Positions 1 through 10,831 of a DNA stretch of 64,000 bases are shown in pieces. Origin of the DNA: Purshia tridentata (taxonomy: Eukaryota; Streptophyta; Magnoliopsida; Rosales; Rosaceae); contig QANT01002684.1 of NCBI GenBank assembly GCA_003254885.1, positions 62,001-126,000 on the forward strand, in the 5' to 3' direction. The notes beneath the pieces were generated by a model. It was not told the DNA's origin and did no database searches. It saw nothing but the letters and a program-made list of their open reading frames with translations. How positions within the stretch are numbered: the stretch's first letter is position 1; each line of letters starts with the position of its first letter. The position numbers and the translations under genes were made by a program.

Positions 1-1
1 G

Positions 2-193
2 ATTGCTTCGCAATTTGGAGACATAAAGGACAGGCTCGAGTCTGGCGAAACAGTGGAAGATTTTGTAAGGAGTTACTTTGGATACAGGCACGACTTTTTG
101 GGCATTGTTGCAATTGTGACTGTTGGGTTTTCATTGCTATTCGGCTTCATCTTTGCCTATTCAATTAGAGCATTGAACTTCCAAAGAAGATGA
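2..193 (+). CDS. PDR-type ABC transporter (ABCG subfamily), C-terminal end only
   Basis: The open frame from base 2 to a TGA at 191-193 encodes the last 63 residues of a full-size ABCG (pleiotropic drug resistance) transporter. It contains the typical YFGYRHDFLG stretch, then a hydrophobic final membrane helix (about residues 34-55 of the fragment), and ends ALNFQRR, the usual C-terminus of plant PDR proteins. Family members are about 1,400 residues, so more than 95% lies outside the window. They export hormones, cuticle precursors or defence compounds across the plasma membrane. The fragment is too short to name the member. It converges on the PP2C gene, with 490 bp between the two stops. 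Confidence 0.85.
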   Translation: MASQFGDIKDRLESGETVEDFVRSYFGYRHDFLGIVAIVTVGFSLLFGFIFAYSIRALNFQRR

Positions 194-334
194 GGATGTG
201 ATCCAAATAAATATGCACAATATTCCATTGTTGCAAAAATGTCCGCAGTCTGTAAATTTTTATAGACAAATTATCAAAGAACAAGCTTCTACAGTTCTAC
301 TGGTATTCGTGTGTGTGTGTGTGCGCATGCACGT

Positions 335-373
<39 letters not shown>

Positions 374-683
374 CAGCTTCCACTTTCATGAACAAGCATA
401 AGTCGTATCAAGGTACCTCGCATAAAGGAATAGAGGTACCTTCATGAACAAGCAATACCCAAAGCAATAGCAAATGCAGCACACCAAGTAAAATTGTATC
501 GAAGATGTGTGCCCAAACAAGTTAAATCAAAGTTATACACGAACAAGAAATTATGTTGCCGACTTGGCGCCGCATATGTTACAGTTAGAACTCATAACCA
601 TTCTCAGTAAAACTACAATGGAAATTTTAAATTAGAAAAACACTGTAATTTAGAAGAAATAAGAATGACCCTTTGTCATCATC
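194..683. other. Shared 3' spacer between convergent ABCG and PP2C genes
   Basis: No gene is seen. It contains a GT run near 309-322, a GA microsatellite at about 337-367, and a perfect 10-bp inverted repeat (410-419 with 433-442, 13-base loop) that could form a hairpin in either transcript's 3' UTR. A short phrase (CATGAACAAGCA) occurs on both sides of the hairpin. Confidence 0.6.
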
Positions 684-3127
684 TCAAGTTTTCAAGTCAT
701 CCAAGACGCTTTGCAACTCCCTCAAACCTTCAGCAGAAAAACTCCTCTGCACTCTTGAGCGAGGGGCAATCAAATTAGGTGGCGGCTGGGGTTGAAAGCA
801 AACTACCACAGCCGCCAAATTGTCTCCACTCTTCCTCTTCAAAGCCTCATCAACCAAATCTTTGCTACATATGGCTGGATCATTGTGCTCCTGAAGCCTG
901 CGACGAGCAAAATCCACAGCATTTTGACTCCTAAACACATCCCAGATCCCATCACAGCCTATGATAAGGAACTCGTCTTCCTCTGTTAGTTTTTCAGTAA
1001 TAAGTTCTGGCTCTGCACTGAGTGGTCCACCATCTCTGCCCTTTATTCCTTCCATATGCCAATCTCCCAATGCACGAGCAACATTAAGCTGCCCATTAAG
1101 GTAACCGTCATACACATATCCTCCAGATGCCTCAATGCGTTTTTTCTCTTTGCTGCAAATTGGTTTGTGATCCCTTGACATTTCAATTGCTTTGCCACGG
1201 CGGCACAGCACTGCTCGACAATCTCCAGCATTTGCTACCACCAACAACCTGCCATCAAAAACTAAGATCAATATATGACTAATCAAACGCACATATGTGA
1301 TAATACCTTCATAAGTAATATTTTGGTACTCGGGCAAAATTAAAAGAACATGCTTGAACTGAATAAACAGAGCAGACCCAGATCAAACTAAAATCATTCT
1401 ACTAGCCAGACACAGCTTGAGCTTACAACCCTCTATTGGATTTAGACAAGTTGGCATGGCCTGTATACAGCTAAACAGACCAACTGGATAAAAGATTACC
1501 CACTCCCATAAGAAACTATTTTCAACAAAATATGGCTGGGTAGTAATACTTTCCATATTTTTCCTATCATCAATAAGATACCAAAAATGAGATAAATTTT
1601 TCTTCAGTCACTAATTAACGCAGAGCTTACTTCAGAGGGCAATAGAGCAGCAGTTACAAATTTAGGGTACGAACCCAATTTATATAGTGTTATTGATTTA
1701 CATATGAGTTTTAAAGCACCATTTCGTCCTAAAAAACTAAGCATTAAGGAATGAGAGCCAAATTTCATGCACATCACCAAAAATGCACCTCCAGAAAATG
1801 AGATAGTTAATTCAGGGGAGTACAATGAAGCACCATACTCAGTGAGAGTACAACTCACCCCATAGAAGAATATACTAAAATATTAGTGATCTACATTGAG
1901 CTGTAATGATACATGCATCTATAATTTGCAGGTAGAAAAAAGGAAAAAGAAAATAATAAACAAACCAACCTTCCAACAAGAAGAGCTGTCAATGCAGTGG
2001 TACCAGAAGAAAGGGTGGCATCCATAGTGCAAGCTTCTTCAAAGGCATTGTCAGTTTGAAGAAATGCTGAAGTGACAACCCTTTCAATATCCCTAGGGAA
2101 GTCTTCATCCTCAAAAATGAACTTTGGCAAATGAAAGCAAGCAAAGTCAGCTGCATGCTTTCCTCCATGTCCATCAAATACCTGGTCAACCAATAACATA
2201 TCAATTTTGAGTTGAAAAATACTAACAATAGAGTACTACAAGCACATTACATATAGTCAATCACTGTTCAAACAATGTGTTATCCAAAACTAAATGCCTA
2301 GAGATGAGGCATATAGTCGACAAATAAGAACTAGACAATTTGGATCTAGAATGTAATTGCACCATAGTATGGCCACATGTAACATGGGGAAGAGATGATA
2401 AATACCCCATATAAGGCACTTGGGCCATCAGTAAACTTCTTGAGTCCGTAATCGTGCATAAAATTGTCAACACAGAGATATACATCTTCCATGCTTGTAC
2501 GAGACCCAATGTCAGCCCATGCTCCAGAGCGGACAATTGGAATGAACTTAGATTCAAAGTCTTCTACTTCAACCCCAGATTTAACTGTGACGTCTGATGT
2601 CTTCCTCTTCATCTGCTAAAATTCCATTCGACCTTTAATAAATACATATCAAAACCAGAAAAATTATGAAAGACAAAGTTTCAATCCATAGGGGAACAAA
2701 TCTTCAATACTCCAAAAAGATGATTACTCCTAGCAAGTAATAAAAAATGTGGTACAAAGTCAGTGCTACACTTATAAAATCTTGAGCATATTAGAGAAAT
2801 GAACCACAAAAATCTGCTTTCTCATGGCACCTGTAGATTTCAATTTAACATTGAGAAAAACCCATTTGCTTTTTCTGTTTTATTCTTTGGTTTCAGAAGC
2901 TACGTACCACTTTCAGCATTAAACTAAACAACAAAGCGAAACCCAAAAATGCAGAAGCTTTGAATGAAACATACCAGGGACGGGTGTCGAACAAGCGATT
3001 TCTTGCCCGGAACAGGAACGCCATCGCTGCGGCTGAAGCACTGCCAGTACGCCGAAGCGAAAGGGTTCGGAGGCCGACCCTCGCTCGAGCTCCCATTTTC
3101 AAAGCTTCCCACTTTACTTCCCTCCAT
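684..3127 (-). CDS. Protein phosphatase 2C (DBP1/PP2C22-like), four exons
   Basis: Exons (minus): 3127-2975, 2612-2406, 2181-1970, 1248-684; joined they encode about 378 residues. All junctions are GT-AG and in phase; exon 2 could begin one codon earlier (CAG at 2615). PP2C motifs in order: [25 protein letters not shown] (metal Asp about residue 123), [41 protein letters not shown] and [12 protein letters not shown], so the Mn/Mg-binding aspartates are all present and the enzyme should be active. It is a Ser/Thr phosphatase, probably nuclear/cytosolic; there is no signal peptide. The short N-terminus ([23 protein letters not shown]) resembles the Arabidopsis DBP1 group (At2g25620). That assignment rests on memory and on the CV gene next door. 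The start at 3127 is the first ATG in frame. Confidence 0.9.
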
Positions 3128-3507
3128 GCTTCTCAACCATCACATCCAATGCCCAAAAACCTTGAATGCTAAAAGTATGAAACTTTTCTGAGAATGTGAC
3201 TGGTTTTATTGAGCTGAAAAAAAAGGGGTCCGAGAAATGGCTATGTCGGTGGATACTGAACTGAAAGTAAGAAACAGAAATCAGGTTTTGGGGTGAAAGA
3301 GGGAAATGACTAATGAGTTGACTCAGCTGGGGATTGCTGAATTGAAACACAGAGGGATTCAATTTTTCTCTTTCAGAGATCTTGATGGTGAATTAAGAGT
3401 AGATTAGATTTGGGGATTTAGGGATTTTGCAGATTCAGACCTAGAAAAGGACGGCACTTTGCTGTATAATAGGGGTTTTGAAGAGAGAAATATGACAATT
3501 TAGGGTT

Positions 3508-3508
<1 letters not shown>

Positions 3509-3543
<35 letters not shown>
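3509..3543. repeat. GA microsatellite in PP2C 5' leader
   Basis: About 17 uninterrupted GA units lie upstream of the PP2C start (CT on the gene's own strand). CT-rich leaders are frequent in plant 5' UTRs, and the tract is likely to vary in length between individuals. Confidence 0.8.
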
Positions 3544-3549
<6 letters not shown>

Positions 3550-4608
3550 CGTAATGAAAGCGATGCACTGTGATCTTACAGAGAGAAACTGAGAGATTTT
3601 GGGCGATCTACTCGAAGACGCAGCTTTTTGGCTGAATGCTGAGATTTAACTGGTCGGTTTCTTAGGGAAAGGAAGCTGTGCAACGACGTCGGTTTGAGAA
3701 TCACAGCTGCGTTTGACCTTTTGTTTCATATGACAGATGGTGCCACGCCTTTCCAACAAGGCTACAAGGAAAGGAATAGATATTTTTGAGAAATAAATAT
3801 CTAAGATAATTAAATATAAAAAATAAAATAAAATAAATCTTAATTAAAAATTAAAATAGGGCCTAGAGAGAAATGTATTTGATTAATTTTTTCGACCCCA
3901 AAAAAAATGGTTTTGATTGGAATTTGTAAAGGACTTTACAATGATGGCGTCCTTTCCTTTCTATAACTACCTTAAGCTTCATTATTAAATCAACATAATT
4001 AGTATTCTTTTTTTTTGTCAGACTGTCAGAGTATGAATGAAGTTTGAACTATATGCCTAAAAAATCTACATCATTAGCCATGGCTCATAATGCATATGCT
4101 AATTGGTTCATTCTTTCAAGAGCCGCCTGCAAACGTGTTAGAATTTTCCAACATATAAGTTAAAGGGTAAATTTAACATGTTTATTAATTGCATTGTGTT
4201 AGACTTGATTCACAATATTGCATGTTAACATTTGGTTGACTTATTCATTATTCATATTAGCAAGTTAATCATTTATGGTTCGTGTGTAAGTAATAATCCA
4301 CCCTATTTATGAATAAAAGTTGTGGTCCAAATTTATTATCGATGTAGATAATCATTTTAGTTTCAATTCTTGTACTTGGTCATTGAGAGTTTGGGTCATA
4401 AGGTATGATGAACAATTGGAATTGGTAGCATCTATCAGCCGATTTTTGTAGAAGTCAGAACTAATGAAGAGAATGAGGTGGTAGAGTCCAACAAATACTA
4501 ATGATTCTTCTAAAATTGTAACTTACACGAATACTCAGATGAAGAGGCTTAATAATCGCGCAGCCTCTGAAAGTGAAAGCTTAAGGTATATATACGCAAT
4601 AATAATAT

Positions 4609-4802
4609 ATCCTTTACCATTTTTTAAGTATTCGTTTAGTATCAGACATGATTTTTATTATTAAATTATTTTTTAAATATCAGTTTAGTATCAGATATAA
4701 TTTTCACTATTAAATTATAAATAGAAAAAGAAAGATTAAAAAAAAAAATCATAATTCAATAGTTAAGATATCAAACGAGTACCAAAAAAACAGATAAAGG
4801 AA
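4609..4802. mobile_element. Small inverted-repeat element (MITE-like), about 195 bp
   Basis: The left end (TCCTTTACC, then an AGTATTCGTTT phrase) is mirrored by the reverse complement of the right end (TCCTTTATC, GGTACTCGTTT), with imperfect arms of about 60 bp around an AT-rich centre. There is no coding capacity. The structure fits a non-autonomous DNA transposon. The target duplication is not clear. Confidence 0.5.
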
Positions 4803-5141
4803 TATAGAATAACGTTGCAAACTTGAGTAGTGGTTGAGTTAATTTGGGTGCTTCTGCAGAGAGTGACAAAATAACAATAAAACTATTCTCTCTCTCGCTC
4901 TCAAGGCTGAGTTGAGTAGTAGTCTACAGGAAACTCATTCCAACACGCGTCTCCAAGAGAGTAAATATATGGTGGCAGCTGGCACACCAAGCAACGTACG
5001 TGTTTGATATATAGAGGGTCCAACCCACATGGCTCATGACCAATCACAAAACGCCACCGTTTGGGTCCTTTTCTAATGTTTCCAAATTACTCCACCTTCT
5101 TTCTTAAACTATGCAACCAAACCCACCATCTTCTCTTTTCC

Positions 5142-5172
<31 letters not shown>

Positions 5173-5211
5173 GATAGAAACAGAGAGAGAGAAACAGAGA
5201 GAATCAGAGGG

Positions 5212-5821
5212 ATGGCCATCTCATCATGCAATTGCTGCCTCAATATGCCACCTCCAAATCAAAATTCATCAAGCCCTTCTTTGCCTTCAAAGGCAAATCA
5301 ACTACTTTCATGGCAAGTAATCAAACCCAAGTGCCCAACTTTCATTCCTCTTAACATATGATAATATGCACTTGTTTTTCTAATGACCCATTTCCCAATT
5401 CTGATTGAAAAGGTCATTCTGTTGTTTCATTATATCAAATATTATCTCTGTTTGCAGGAACAAAATCAAGGATGGGTCATGTAGTAAGCGATCCTGTGTT
5501 TTGGGCATGACTTGCATCATGGTTGGGTTGGAAATGGGCAACATAGTGAGTGGCCAAAGCCAAGTTGCAATTGCTAAAGCTATGCCTTTGCCATTGGCAA
5601 TAGAATCATCAGTAAGTGATCAGAAGCTGGTTGCAAAATGGAGTGACAAGAGAATGTGTCCACCGTGGAGAGCCAATTCTTTGGAGACCATTGTGCCTGA
5701 GAACCTCCCACGGCCGTCGGCTCGCCGAAGATTGGAAGCCGTTGGTTCTTCTTCTAAGAATGCCCCGGCAGTTAAAATGGTAGTTAGAAGAAGTGCTGCA
5801 GCTAATTGCTTTTCTATGTGA
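5212..5821 (+). CDS. CV: CHLOROPLAST VESICULATION (CV)-like protein, two exons
   Basis: Exon 1 is 5212-5312 and exon 2 is 5458-5821, about 154 residues. The N-terminus MAISSCNCCLNMPPPN is followed by a Ser-rich transit-peptide-like stretch. Exon 2 has a short hydrophobic segment (MTCIMVGLEMG) and the strongly conserved tail motifs CPPWRANSLETIVPENLPRP and ARRRLEAV, which I recognise as the CV family. In Arabidopsis CV enters chloroplasts under senescence or stress, destabilises photosystem and stromal proteins and promotes vesicles that carry them to the vacuole. Start: first ATG after the leader. The only junction keeping this ATG in frame with exon 2 uses a GC donor (G|GCAAGT at 5313). The ordinary GT at 5317 instead joins a different upstream frame that begins in low-complexity leader. 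The exon 1 structure therefore needs cDNA support; exon 2 is secure. Confidence 0.8.
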
Positions 5822-6570
5822 TTTTACAATTTACACCACCTCCATATGTGTATGCACCGCATGTATAGCCAAATACACAACTTATGAATTGAAGATTACT
5901 ATAGGCATTTCATTGGGTTGTTGGGACTAAAATAATGACTACTGGGATTGGGAAAGTGCAGATATTTTCACAATTATGAGTTTTGAGTTTTATCGTTTAC
6001 TGGGACTTAGAAGTAGTACACAAGTAGTACGTGAATTTATACTTTATTTCTCTATAAATGTTTGAAATTTGGGTAGTACAAGTACAACATTTGCTCTTGC
6101 AAATTATTGATCTGGTAGGGCTCTCATAGGCTAAAAACCTAAAAATGAAAACAAAAAATAAAAGCAAAGAAAGAAAGAGTAATAGTATATATTTTTATGG
6201 AGGCTCTTCTCAACTTTCCAATATATGACCAAAAAAAAATTGGCGTACCCATTTTTTTTTTTCTCGAAATAAAGCCAAATGGGCCTTTATTTTTTTGTAT
6301 ACGTGGCATTATCTGTGAGTGCCATGTGTGCAAAATTAACATAAAAAACTATTTATTTGATGGGTTTGGGGTCTTTTGTATGACGGAACATAATATAAGA
6401 GGTTGATTGTCCAAAAAATTAGTTTGAAGAGCAAAATGCGAAACCCTGATAGTGTGGGGGTATAAATTGTTATTAACTCATAAATGAAATACCTAGTAAA
6501 TTTCATAAATTCTGTATTTGGCTGGTGCTACCATGTTTAAAGTTACAAAGGACAAAAAAAAAAAAAAAAA

Positions 6571-6571
6571 N
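6571..6571. other. Ambiguous base (N) at likely assembly join
   Basis: A single N sits between two poly-A runs, and the phrase GTTACAAAG occurs on both sides. This suggests an unresolved or duplicated overlap, so local length is unreliable. Confidence 0.7.
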
Positions 6572-7228
6572 ACAAAGGAAAAAAAAAAAAAAAAAAAAAG
6601 TTACAAAGAACCATGACATTAAGTAAACTAGAAGCAAGAGAATTATTTCTAAAGACTTCTTCTTTAATTTATTTCTTTCTTCTTCTTTTTTTTACAAAAA
6701 TTTAAAAATTTTGCAGAAAGTTTATAGTTTCTTATAGAAATAGAACTTTAGTGCTTTTGAAGAGGGTAAACTAAACTTTTCAATAAAAAGTTAGGTGTGG
6801 TGATTAGTATTTCAATTTCTAAGTGTGAATAGAATGACCCTTTTATAAATACATATATTAGTTCAAAGTGTCAAACTAAATTTTCACAAAAGTCTTTATC
6901 ATTTAAAAGGTTCTCATTTTTAGCATGTGGGGGGTCATGGGGGAAGTTGTCAATTTTAATTAGAAATTGCAGTAAAAAATATTGAGTTCCAACTTCCAAG
7001 TAGTAAAGGTCAGCTGCCTGAACATTACTGTCATGTAGTCCATCTCCTCTTTTCTTCTCTTTTTTCTCTTTACCTCACAGCAAGTTGTAGTACCCATACA
7101 CTACAATTCCAAGCCAATTTCAAGTAAAATTCATCCAAAAAAAGAAACAGAGGATAAATTTCCAGTAAAATGACTAGTAAGCATGAGAATTTCCAGTAAA
7201 TTCAAGTAAAATTCATCCAAATTCAAGT

Positions 7229-7476
7229 TGTATGTGTGTATGCATACACACATACCTCTCAAGTAGCTAGGTTTATATTTTTACTAGTCCAACTTCATGT
7301 ACAACTTTAGTTTCCAGTGTGCGATGAGCTATATTAATGATTTTCTACGTCTTGATGTATGTGTGTATGCATACACACATACCTCTCAAGTAGCTAGGTT
7401 TGTACTAGTCCAACTTCATGTACAACTTTAGTTTCCAGTTTGCGATGAGCTATATTAATGATTTTCTACGTCTTGA
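7229..7476. repeat. Tandem duplication, two copies of about 125 bp
   Basis: Copy 1 (7229-7355, 127 bp) and copy 2 (7356-7476, 121 bp) are almost identical and directly adjacent, differing mainly by a 6-bp indel after CTAGGTTT. Each copy begins with a palindrome built on GTATGTGTGTATGCATACAC. There is no coding content. High identity implies a recent duplication. Confidence 0.9.
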
Positions 7477-8475
7477 ACTCTATTTTGATATTCTATATAT
7501 TAAAAAGGATGAATAATATATATTAATCAAATATATGATATATATGTTTGAGAGGAACTTACATACATATTTCTCACACACAATTTCCACAAACAAACCG
7601 ACCCTTAACTTTTTAATATATATGAGCAAACTAAAAACTTTTTAATATACATTAACTTGATGCCAACTACACCTCACGGTCAGTTTATTGTAAAAATCGA
7701 TGTGCAGATAAGACATAGTGTTACTGTTAATGAAATATGTGATTATAAGTATTGCACACAGCACACCCCAATCTCTTCCACCATTTTCTAAAGAGTCCCT
7801 GAAGCTCTCTTACACTGTTTAAACCATTTACCATCAAAGAGCAAATTACATGACAGTTTTAATTTGTTGATCATATTTCTTGTAGTGAACGTACTATTAT
7901 CTTTTTTGCTCAAACAGTTAGTTGAAACTAGCAACCACAATTATGTTGATAAAAAATTAATGAAACATCAAAGATTCAAAAGTCTCATCTTATGTCACTT
8001 TGACGATAACCGTAGCTACAAACCTGAATGAAAAGCCACCTGGTCTCTTTAATTAAATTGTTTATATTATCTTCATTCCTTTCTCATAATTGTGTAAATT
8101 AATTATCAACCCATAGGATTGGGTAAAAGAAATGATCATGCTTATGTAAGACGTCCTTCCGTCATTCATGACCAAAAATTGGTATGTCCAATATAAAATT
8201 TTCTTTTGTCACTTGTAAGCTAGGCAACACGCATAGTACGTTAGCCGTCCTAAATTTTCTTCTGGACATTGTTGTGTGTGTAAATATATAAATATATATA
8301 TATATAGTTAGTCAGTCACCAACTAATTTGTAATTTTATAATATTTCTCTCTACAATATATATATATATATAAGAGATCCAAAATTCTAATTTCTCTCTT
8401 TCAAATAGAAAAAATTGTCAATCGATCAATAAAACTTATTAAAATGTGGTTATAAATACAATAATAAAAATTAAA

Positions 8476-8649
8476 ACAATACTATATTTACCATAATTTT
8501 ATACTATTTTACATAATAATCTACATGACACATATATTAGACAATAACAAAATAAAAATAAAAACTCTAAAAATAAAGAAAAATTATGTCCACTTAAATG
8601 ATGACATGTAAAATGATATAAAAAATGTGGAATAAAAAAATAGTATTGT
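8476..8649. mobile_element. MITE, family copy 1 (174 bp)
   Basis: Perfect 10-bp terminal inverted repeats (ACAATACTAT at 8476, ATAGTATTGT ending at 8649) enclose AT-rich DNA. The interior (CAATCTACATGA-type phrase, then an A/T-rich CTAAAAATAAAGAAA) is clearly shared with the element at 44828-45017. It is a non-autonomous DNA transposon. Confidence 0.65.
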
Positions 8650-8836
8650 TGTAAAAATTATTGAATATGACGTTACACTTAAATCTTAAGGAAGAAGCGA
8701 TATATATCATATATGCTACGACAGCATGCAGGTTTCGCAATAACACATGCTGCAATTTAGGGCGGTGATGATCAGAAGGAGCTACAGAGTTGAGTTTTGT
8801 GGTGCGAAACATGTGAGAGTACTAATTAAATATATA

Positions 8837-8893
8837 ATGATGATGTTTAATTAATCACACCGGCCATGATGATGTTTAATTAATCACACCGGC
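8837..8893. repeat. 29-bp direct tandem repeat, two copies
   Basis: The phrase ATGATGATGTTTAATTAATC followed by ACACCGGC occurs at 8837-8864 and exactly again at 8866-8893. No function is evident. Confidence 0.85.
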
Positions 8894-9171
8894 AAAAATA
8901 ACCAGGATTCAGGCTAGTTAGCTATATATGGTAGCTTCTAGTTCTAGAAACATTTGGCAAAAAGCCTAGCTAATATATAGCCTGCTCTTATGATCCAGAA
9001 ATGAATTAAATTATGAGTTGACTTTGGTGTTGGAGCATTATAAAAATCAAGCTAGAATAGTGCGATTTCTATAGCTTAATTTATTTCATGATTGGTGAGG
9101 CTAATTAGCAGTCATCACCTTGTGCACAATTTGATATCTTGCCACCGTCGGTTTGGTTAATTTCTCAAAGT

Positions 9172-9603
9172 ATGGGTGGCTGGCTTTCCCGTGAGACAGA
9201 GCTGATAAACTTGACCGGTGAGGTTCTTCAGATAAGAGAGTGCCCGGCAGGTGATTCAGATGGTGAATGTGTCGTGCCCATTCAGCTTCAACCGAACGAG
9301 CACAAGCAAATAAGGGCGACCAGGTTCCACCGTCATAGCGTGGACTCTGGTCGCCGGAGGGACATAAAGGTTGGTATGGATCACCATCATGATCATGAAG
9401 TGATCATATTAGCGGCGCATGAGTTTATCTTCTTTGGAAGATTTATCTTCACGATGGACGACAACCGGCGACTAGTCGTCAACAAAGTCAGAGTTCCAGG
9501 GAGTGACCTCTGCCGCATAAAGTACCTCTCTCTCACTCTCTCTGTCATTCAGTGGCATATCAGACATGTTCTTTGTTTAATTACATGCAGGGTGGGCCCT
9601 TAA
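9172..9603 (+). CDS. Small uncharacterised plant protein
   Basis: The ATG at 9172 opens a 143-residue frame starting MGGWLSRETELINLTGEVLQ; the frame also runs open upstream, without an ATG nearer than 9151-9172. GC-richer codons stand out from the AT-rich surroundings, which supports real coding. The body is hydrophilic, with a His/Asp cluster (DHHHDHE), a FIFFGRFIF strand-like segment and no signal peptide or membrane helix. The last 25 or so residues (after CRIK at 9520) look non-coding. A possible donor at 9522 (AA|GTACCT) can join an acceptor at 10372 in frame, ending at 10451 with about 26 further residues. I do not recognise the family; the layout suggests a small beta-rich cytosolic domain. 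The start and the C-terminus are both uncertain. Confidence 0.55.
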   Translation: MGGWLSRETELINLTGEVLQIRECPAGDSDGECVVPIQLQPNEHKQIRATRFHRHSVDSGRRRDIKVGMDHHHDHEVIILAAHEFIFFGRFIFTMDDNRRLVVNKVRVPGSDLCRIKYLSLTLSVIQWHIRHVLCLITCRVGP

Positions 9604-10639
9604 ATTTTAAGGGTTCGAAGTGAACTATATATGGGACGGCCCTTGATCCTTCATGAACTATATATAATTACTTCAAAATTCGAGAGAGCTCTAATTATTT
9701 TGGGGCTCGACATATATTGGGGTATGCCAAGGCCGACCCTGATTATATGTTGCGTTTAGTTGATATACATATATGCCTATTGTTCATGAAGATTTCTTGG
9801 TCTTGAATCTTGAAATTCTAGGTTAGTGGCATGTTTCGGGAGGCTTGAAATATTTAAGCGGCCATCAGCAGGCAACTAATTAGCAAGTGGGTACTCTCAC
9901 TCTCTCTCTCTCTCTCTCTCTAGTAAAACTCAATTTTTTAAATAAAAGAAATTAAAATGATAAAAATGAAGAACATTTCAACATACTCATTAAAAAAAAG
10001 GAATCGCTCTCCAGAAGTTTTTTTTTTTTGTTTACTTTAACTAACATTATTTATTTGCTTTTATATATTACTATAATTTTAAAATCTATAATTGGTTGCA
10101 CTTATTAATTATATATTGCTTCTAGGTTATACACTTATAATAATTTTTTTTATTAAAAAAAGCCTATTGACATTTGCATTCTTCATTTATCATGTCGAGA
10201 AGCTAGTAATAACGACTTATTCATTTTTGTTTTCGGCCTACCTCCCTGCAATATGCACATTTTGATTAATTAACTGCATCCCATATATATATATATAGTT
10301 TTCATCAGCTGCTTGCCTTTGGATATCTCACGCACGTACGGTACTAATCACTATATATGTTCTATTTTGCAGGGTTTTCCTCAAGTCACACAATTATACA
10401 TGCAGTCGTATTATTTCTTTCATGAATATATATGAGATCGAGACATATTAATACTGGAAAGATATCAAACCCTGATGGGATATATGGTGGAGAAAGAGAA
10501 CGAATAAAGGCGATCGAGAAATATTCATGTAATAAAGTGGCCTGGGTATAATTAATAATCTTCCCAATATCAAGCCAGTTGATACTGATACTCACAGTAG
10601 TATCGTACATAGGAAAGCAGTGAATCAGAGCTTATAACA

Positions 10640-10831
10640 GCTCTCTAACCACATGTACAACTGTTCTATTATAATTGGCTAAGTTAGTTACTTGTAAAGA
10701 TCAGTTAGTGATTAGTTTCATAATTAGTTAGCCTTAGTTACATTAGGCTTTACTATAAAGGTATGAATCCTGATTTAATCAATTAATTAAGAAATCAGTT
10801 TTCGTTCATTTCTCTTCTTGGTATCAGAGCC
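10640..10831 (+). mobile_element. Ty1/Copia-type LTR end with primer-binding site (relic)
   Basis: The 13 bases TGGTATCAGAGCC (10819-10831) match the primer-binding site complementary to initiator tRNA-Met that follows the 5' LTR of plant Copia elements. The preceding 180 bp (TTAGTTA-rich, then TCTCTTCT) looks like an LTR 3' part. No gag-pol sequence follows and no second LTR was found nearby, so this is a truncated remnant. The left boundary is approximate. Confidence 0.7.

Larger units (their letters stand above)
3128..5211. promoter_or_regulatory. Divergent promoter region of PP2C and CV genes
   Basis: This 2.1-kb spacer lies between the start codons of two divergent genes and should hold both promoters and 5' UTRs. 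A GA microsatellite (about 3509-3543) lies in the PP2C leader, where such tracts are common. A probable MITE occupies about 4609-4802. An AT dinucleotide run (about 5143-5166) and a GAGA-rich stretch directly precede the CV start. No TATA box can be assigned confidently. Confidence 0.55.
5822..9171. other. AT-rich intergenic spacer
   Basis: No gene is seen in 3.3 kb. It holds an assembly ambiguity at 6571, a tandem duplication at 7229-7476, a MITE at 8476-8649, AT microsatellites near 8287-8372 and a 29-bp tandem repeat at 8837-8893. Open frames here are short and lack family signals. Confidence 0.6.

Noticed and set aside
5111-5320. Alternative CV start MQPNPPSS in a frame compatible with the GT donor
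   Set aside because: It translates AT-dinucleotide and GAGA leader sequence, has no family resemblance, and would displace the MAISSCNCCLN start; kept only as the alternative to the GC-AG model.
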